A stretch of DNA of 8,555 nt from JBBQBQ01 sp038317685 (GTDB lineage Bacteria; Desulfobacterota; Desulfuromonadia; Desulfuromonadales; DDH964), in the NCBI GenBank assembly GCA_038317685.1, contig JBBQBQ010000149.1:1-8555 (forward strand), written 5' to 3'. Within the stretch, counting starts at the first letter, position 1. Every line of letters starts with the position of its first letter. This document shows positions 6,402 through 8,555 of the stretch, piece by piece. The translations under genes and the position numbers were made by a program. Below the pieces are notes generated by a model. It did no database searches, was not told the DNA's origin, and was given only the letters and a program-made list of their open reading frames with translations.

Positions 6402-7700
6402 TCAGCGGGGCCGGCCCTGTTGCAGGCCGGGGCGTGCTGCCTTGGGACGTTGTCCCTGAGGCCGCCCGGTGGTCGTCGGACGGGTCTGGGACCGTGCCGC
6501 GGGGCCACTTCCAGCTTGCTGGCGACGCTGCCCCGGGCGGGGCGGACGCTGGAATTCGGCTTTGCCTCCGTCTTTGGACTGGGCGGCATAATCGAAGGCG
6601 GGAAGAGTCCGTCTTTCGAGAGCGGCACCAAGCTGCCGTTCAATGGCCTTGACCAGAGGCGCATCCTCGGGGCTGACCAAGGTAAAAGCATCTCCGGTCC
6701 GTTCAGCGCGGCCGGTACGTCCAATGCGATGGACGTAGAGTTCCGGGGTGGCTGGGATGTCGTAGTTGATGACATGGGAAATCTGCGAAACATCGATCCC
6801 GCGGGCAGCGATATCGGTGGCGACCAGGATCCGGAAGGTCCCGCTCCTGAATCCCTCCATCGCTTCCTGCCGACGGTTCTGGGAAAGGTTCCCCTGCAAT
6901 GAGGCAGCGCTATGCCCGGCCTTGGTGAGTTGTTCACCGAGGCGCTTGGCGCGATGTTTGGTCCGGGTGAAGACCAGAACCGAAGCTGAGGTATCCCGCA
7001 GGAGATCCAAGAGGAGTGGGGTCTTGAGATGCTGGGCCACCGGGTAGATGGCGTGGGTCACGGTCTCGGCCGGCGCCGTCTGTCCAACCTGCACGGTCAC
7101 GGGATTGACCAGGATATCCCGGGCCAGGCCGCGGATCGCCTCGGGCATGGTCGCCGAGAAGAGAAGGGTCTGGCGCTGCCGAGGGAGTTTCTGGAGGATC
7201 TTGCGGATATCGGGGAGAAACCCCATGTCGAACATCTGGTCGGCCTCATCGAGGACCAGCACTTCGATTCCGGAGAGATCGACGCTCCCTTGGCCGATGT
7301 GATCAAGGAGCCGGCCGGGACAGGCGACGACGATATCGACCCCGCGTTTCAGTTTCTCCAACTGCGGACGAATCCCTACCCCGCCGAAGATCGTGGTACT
7401 TTGCAGGCCGGTTTCCCGGCCCAGGGTGTTCACTGCCTCGTCGATCTGGGTTGCCAGCTCCCGGGTCGGCGCCAGGACCAGGGCCCTTAGGCGGCGTTTC
7501 GGTCCCACCATCAAGCGTTGCAGGATGGGGAGGGCAAAAGCAGCGGTCTTACCGGTCCCGGTCTGGGCCAAGCCCATGACGTCCTGCCCCTTTAAAACCG
7601 CGGGCATCGCCTGCTGCTGAATGGGGGTGGGGGTCTGGTAACCGCTCTTGCGAATGCCCATATTGAGTGCGGGGTGAAAACCAAATTCTGAAAATTCCAA
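6402..7700 (-). CDS. rhlE: DEAD-box ATP-dependent RNA helicase RhlE
   Basis: 432 residues. Unwinds or remodels short RNA duplexes using ATP, acting in ribosome assembly and RNA decay. All core motifs are present: Q motif GYQTPTPIQQQ (20-30), motif I AQTGTGKT (45-52), Ia PTREL (78-82), GG (106-107), Ib PGRLLD (128-133, preceded by Cys127 where Thr is common), II DEAD (151-154), III SAT (182-184), a RecA2 block VLVFTRTK (241-248), V TDIAARGID (295-303) and VI HRIGRTGR (324-331). From about 370 the protein is a basic Gln/Arg/Pro/Gly-rich tail, as in many RhlE proteins, and probably binds RNA. The start codon is TTG at 7700, chosen because AAAGGAG (7713-7707) lies 6 nt upstream and the sequence begins with the RhlE-typical FSEFG; no ATG fits. 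It has a ~195-nt leader with an intrinsic terminator (7749-7783) and is followed by its own terminator. RhlE is favoured over DeaD/CsdA by the short C-terminal region. Confidence 0.95.
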   Translation of the reverse strand: MEFSEFGFHPALNMGIRKSGYQTPTPIQQQAMPAVLKGQDVMGLAQTGTGKTAAFALPILQRLMVGPKRRLRALVLAPTRELATQIDEAVNTLGRETGLQSTTIFGGVGIRPQLEKLKRGVDIVVACPGRLLDHIGQGSVDLSGIEVLVLDEADQMFDMGFLPDIRKILQKLPRQRQTLLFSATMPEAIRGLARDILVNPVTVQVGQTAPAETVTHAIYPVAQHLKTPLLLDLLRDTSASVLVFTRTKHRAKRLGEQLTKAGHSAASLQGNLSQNRRQEAMEGFRSGTFRILVATDIAARGIDVSQISHVINYDIPATPELYVHRIGRTGRAERTGDAFTLVSPEDAPLVKAIERQLGAALERRTLPAFDYAAQSKDGGKAEFQRPPRPGQRRQQAGSGPAARSQTRPTTTGRPQGQRPKAARPGLQQGRPR

Positions 7701-7748
7701 GTAATACTCCTTTGGGCCGTAGCCGTATTCAGTTCGTATCCATCCAGC

Positions 7749-7783
7749 AAAAAACCCGGGGCACTGTCACAAAGCCCGGGTTT
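7749..7783 (-). terminator. Intrinsic terminator in the rhlE leader (candidate attenuator)
   Basis: On the minus strand AAACCCGGG (7783-7775) pairs perfectly with CCCGGGTTT (7760-7752) across a 14-nt loop, and the stem runs into a TTTTTT tract (7754-7749). This lies about 48 nt upstream of the rhlE TTG. The gene on its other side points away, so no upstream minus-strand gene needs it. In the plus direction only three Ts follow the stem. A second minus-strand hairpin, GGGGAA with TTCCCC (7845-7840 and 7834-7829), lies earlier in the same leader. Confidence 0.7.
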
Positions 7784-7881
7784 CAAGCGCTCAGGAATGG
7801 TAAAGCCTACCACAAGTAGCCAGACAAAGGGGAAAAATCTTCCCCGGTCGCGGTCGGGCGACACTGGCTGAAAAAATCTCC

Positions 7882-7910
7882 TTGAGGAGGGGCGCCGAAT
7901 CGATTATAGT
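7882..7910 (+). promoter_or_regulatory. Sigma-70 promoter of the YkgJ-family gene
   Basis: TTGAGG (7882-7887, 4 of 6) lies 17 nt before TATAGT (7905-7910, 5 of 6). Predicted start is about 7917, giving a ~75-nt leader to the ATG at 7992. The -10 shares bases with a minus-strand TATAAT at 7908-7903. An 11-bp palindrome, TGGAC-G-GTCCA (7929-7939), follows the predicted start and could be an operator; that is only a guess. Confidence 0.6.
7903..7908 (-). promoter_or_regulatory. Candidate -10 box for rhlE
   Basis: A perfect TATAAT is read on the minus strand. No good -35 is found at 16-18 nt (the best candidates match 2 of 6 bases or fewer), so it would need an activator or another element. If used, transcription starts near 7896 and the leader is ~195 nt, containing the intrinsic terminator at 7749-7783. 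Confidence 0.4.
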
Positions 7911-7991
7911 CCCCCACCAAATTTAAACTGGACGGTCCACCTGCAAAGAACACTCGCCTTCGCTTGGAGGGGGGCGGGACCAGGGAGGGTC

Positions 7992-8465
7992 ATGTCACAC
8001 CACCATGGCTCCGATGTTCCGAGGATTCACCAAACCCTCGATGCCGGCATCCGGCAAACCTTGACCGACTATCGGCTGGCCAAAGGCCGCATCTTCTGCG
8101 CCAGGGGGTGTCAGGATTGCTGTACTCTGGCCGTTCACGCCACTCTCCCCGAAATCATTCCGGTTGCCGCAGTCTCAAGCGCCGAGGATTCGAGGAGGCT
8201 GGAAGATTACCGGGAACGGCTGCTGACGATACTGCCGGAGGCCGTTGATTTCAAAACCTTCCTGCGACTGCACCGCGACCGTCTGGGCAGCTGTCCGTTT
8301 TTGGACGCCAGCGGCTGTTGCCGCATCTATCCGCAGCGACCACTGGCCTGCCGAGCCCTATTATCGACCCGCAACAGCGCCTGGTGCGCGGCTGATTTCT
8401 CGAAGCTGCATCCGGCCGAAAAGGAGGCCTTCCGATCTGTTGCAACAGCTTGTAAGGGCCGATGA
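7992..8465 (+). CDS. YkgJ-family cysteine-cluster protein, probably truncated at the C-terminus
   Basis: 157 codons as read. It belongs to the YkgJ/CxxCxxCC family (PF03692), putative metal- (zinc or iron-sulfur) binding proteins of unknown function. The first cluster is C36-x3-C40-x2-C43-C44 (CARGCQDCC). The second is C101-P-F-L, C109-C110, then RIYPQRPLACR with C120, and C132. GGAGG directly upstream (within 7981-7991) supports the ATG at 7992, and a good promoter precedes it. Reading is family-like up to about residue 147 (PAEKEAF). The following ten residues and the stop at 8463-8465 come from sequence that looks foreign, read antisense to a kinase fragment. As I recall, relatives are often longer (over 200 residues), so the native C-terminus is probably missing rather than naturally short. 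A biochemical role cannot be assigned. Confidence 0.85.
   Translation: MSHHHGSDVPRIHQTLDAGIRQTLTDYRLAKGRIFCARGCQDCCTLAVHATLPEIIPVAAVSSAEDSRRLEDYRERLLTILPEAVDFKTFLRLHRDRLGSCPFLDASGCCRIYPQRPLACRALLSTRNSAWCAADFSKLHPAEKEAFRSVATACKGR
8429..8438. other. Adapter-like 10-mer at a suspected chimeric junction
   Basis: CTTCCGATCT here equals the last 10 bases of the standard Illumina TruSeq adapter, and on the minus strand AGATCGGAAG equals the start of the read-through adapter. Upstream bases read as YkgJ protein on the plus strand; downstream bases read as a protein kinase on the minus strand. The bases may instead be natural microhomology, because a kinase QIG codon run (CAG ATC GG) also contains AGATCGG. 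Confidence 0.6.
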
Positions 8466-8555
8466 GCGACCCGGCCGTCTCGGTGATCGATGGATTGTTG
8501 CGAATGCCGGCGTCGATGGTGACGGCCGGTTGAGCGAGGAAATCGCCAGCCGACA
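8431..8555 (-). CDS. Fragment of planctomycete-type Ser/Thr protein kinase (upstream flank into start of P-loop)
   Basis: An open minus-strand frame enters from the right edge (first full codon 8553-8551). Over 41 residues it reads like the linker and first strand of a Hanks-type kinase: GDFLAQPAVTID, then ITETAG, then SLIGPYKLLQQIG. From memory, IGPYKLLQQIGEGG is a signature of the large kinase family found in Planctomycetes and relatives, where Gly-x-Gly-x-x-Gly of the ATP loop follows. Here the match stops right after QQIG at 8431; the frame continues to 8251 as RPPFRPDA and so on, antisense to ykgJ, with no kinase features. The catalytic domain is therefore absent, and the residues before the window are unknown. 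A plus-strand frame open over the same bases (TTG at 8440) is judged a shadow. Identification rests on a short motif. Confidence 0.55.

Noticed and set aside
7592..7864. A 90-codon minus-strand frame starting in the rhlE leader, as a possible leader peptide
   Set aside because: The GTG start has its nearest AAGGAG about 13 nt away, the frame runs far into rhlE out of phase, and no regulatory codon run is seen.
8462..8533. Short ORF starting at an ATGA overlap with the ykgJ stop
   Set aside because: Only 23 codons, and it lies wholly within the suspected foreign kinase segment.
8440..8555. Plus-strand frame from TTG 8440 open to the window edge
   Set aside because: Antisense to the kinase-like reading, which is far more recognisable; the Shine-Dalgarno spacing (12 nt) is also too long.

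Overview
This window looks like a chromosomal housekeeping segment from a GC-rich Gram-negative bacterium. The best guess is the Desulfuromonadales (Geobacter/Desulfuromonas type), judged from protein style and gene mix rather than any database search. A lipid A-type acyltransferase requires an outer-membrane organism. The last ~120 bases do not fit this picture: they read antisense as the N-terminal flank of a planctomycete-type Ser/Thr protein kinase, and they meet the rest at a 10-nt stretch identical to the end of an Illumina adapter. The right edge is therefore probably an assembly or library chimera, not native context.

Layout, left to right. (1) An ABC-F ATPase runs leftwards out of the window (1-563, minus). 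(2) A 376-nt divergent intergenic region holds promoters for both neighbours and a long leader for the next gene. (3) A long RNase E/G gene (940-3444) has a complete catalytic half and an unusual ~340-residue tail with two identical 13-residue Lys/Arg blocks; it ends in a strong terminator. (4) A new promoter and a leader with two perfect hairpins precede a two-gene unit: an HtrB/LpxL-like acyltransferase (3633-4517), then trmL (4518-4997) with a directly abutting TGA/ATG junction. (5) Converging on these are two minus-strand genes: an AI-2E/PerM-type membrane protein (5160-6188) and the DEAD-box helicase rhlE (6402-7700). A clear terminator separates them, and the membrane protein appears to have its own promoter. 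(6) A 291-nt divergent region contains overlapping -10 boxes on opposite strands and an intrinsic terminator inside the rhlE leader, a candidate attenuator. (7) A YkgJ-family cysteine-cluster gene (7992-8465) follows; its last residues are probably an artefact of the junction at about 8429-8438.

Functionally, three of the seven clear genes act on RNA directly (RNase E/G, TrmL tRNA methylase, RhlE helicase), and ABC-F proteins act on the ribosome. No mobile element, CRISPR array, tRNA or rRNA is visible. The most promising biology is in RNA-level control (structured leaders of rng, the acyltransferase gene and rhlE) and in the repeat-built RNase E/G tail. The most consequential practical point is the suspected chimeric right end.
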